A stretch of DNA of 64,000 nucleotides, taken from contig NC_059538.1 in NCBI RefSeq assembly GCF_905220415.1, positions 12,400,001 to 12,464,000 on the forward strand. The letters are read 5' to 3'. The stretch is from Colias croceus. Its lineage: Eukaryota > Arthropoda > Insecta > Lepidoptera > Pieridae. The position numbers were made by a program, and so were the translations under genes. Below, one piece after another: positions 63,950 to 64,000 of this stretch. The notes beneath the pieces were generated by a model. It had not been told where the DNA came from and made no database searches. It worked only from the letters and a program-made list of their open reading frames with translations. Numbering within the stretch: the stretch's first letter is position 1; every line of letters begins with the position of its first letter.

Positions 63950-64000
63950 AGCGTGGTTGAGAGGTCACGCGGTCGCGGCTGCAATTTCCTGCCAAGTCGA
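63950..64000 (+). mobile_element. Possible tRNA-type SINE head, cut by window end
   Basis: GCGTGGTTGAGAGGTCACGC fits an A-box pattern (TGGTTGAGAGG), and the region is GC-rich compared with its left flank. The expected B box would lie just past the window edge, so this cannot be confirmed. Confidence 0.35.

Noticed and set aside
1..64000. CRISPR array, bacterial operons, ribosome binding sites
   Set aside because: The direct repeats present are microsatellites or transposon copies. Gene structure, LINE and SINE content show a eukaryotic nuclear genome.
1..64000. LTR retrotransposon or endogenous virus
   Set aside because: No paired long terminal repeats, primer-binding site, or protease, integrase or envelope motifs were seen. 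All reverse transcriptase fragments are of the non-LTR type.

Overview
The window is a strongly AT-rich piece of nuclear DNA from a moth or butterfly (Lepidoptera), and it is almost entirely transposon debris. The taxonomic call rests on repeat types that are familiar from lepidopteran genomes: dozens of short Helitron-like elements ending in CTAG, microsatellites carried inside those elements, CR1/Zenon-like and Daphne/L2-like LINEs, tRNA-headed SINEs, and the AGGGTTCCGTAGCC-type inverted-repeat element at 13386-14227. No intact host protein gene could be recognised. Labels such as Hel-A or LINE-1 are local to this answer.

Coding content. The two long reading frames are both 5'-truncated LINE reverse transcriptases: LINE-1 on the minus strand (1319-3583) and LINE-2 on the plus strand (29128-30540). 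A second, degraded LINE-1 copy (36367-38395) has lost its catalytic FADD segment and is split by a 966-bp piggyBac-like element with a TTAA duplication. Three more LINEs are represented only by C-terminal codons and 3' tails (LINE-3 at 6118-6846, LINE-4 at 62293-62803, LINE-5 at 25884-26048), plus scattered tails.

Region by region. 1-12 kb: LINE-1, LINE-3 carrying a 269-bp foldback element at its stop codon, and Hel copies. 12-14.3 kb: GC-rich X-repeat copy 1 and the GGTTCC inverted-repeat element. 14-25 kb: Hel copies in AT-rich background. 25.2-27.6 kb: two retroposons with perfect 14-bp target duplications, a LINE-5 end and a CpG-rich inverted-repeat element. 29-31 kb: LINE-2. 31-38.6 kb: Hel copies, LINE-1 copy 2 and its piggyBac-like insert. 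39.05-39.41 kb: an isolated CpG-rich block ending in ATG|GTAAGT, the only candidate for a host promoter and first exon. 40-53 kb: a SINE, small MITEs and clustered Hel copies. 53.1 and 54.15-54.95 kb: two foldback/TIR elements. 58 kb: a perfect 29-bp hairpin. 61.6-64 kb: nested Hel copies, LINE-4, X-repeat copy 2.

The most interesting unexplained items are a roughly 170-bp self-complementary repeat present five times in both orientations (SR170), the 179-bp palindrome at 53099-53277, the perfect 29-bp hairpin at 58064-58127, and the X-repeat, whose two copies keep a small stem through a compensatory base change. The elements do not work together as a pathway. The layout is one of successive nested insertions. 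If the 39.1-kb block is a real first exon, the material downstream could be its long first intron.
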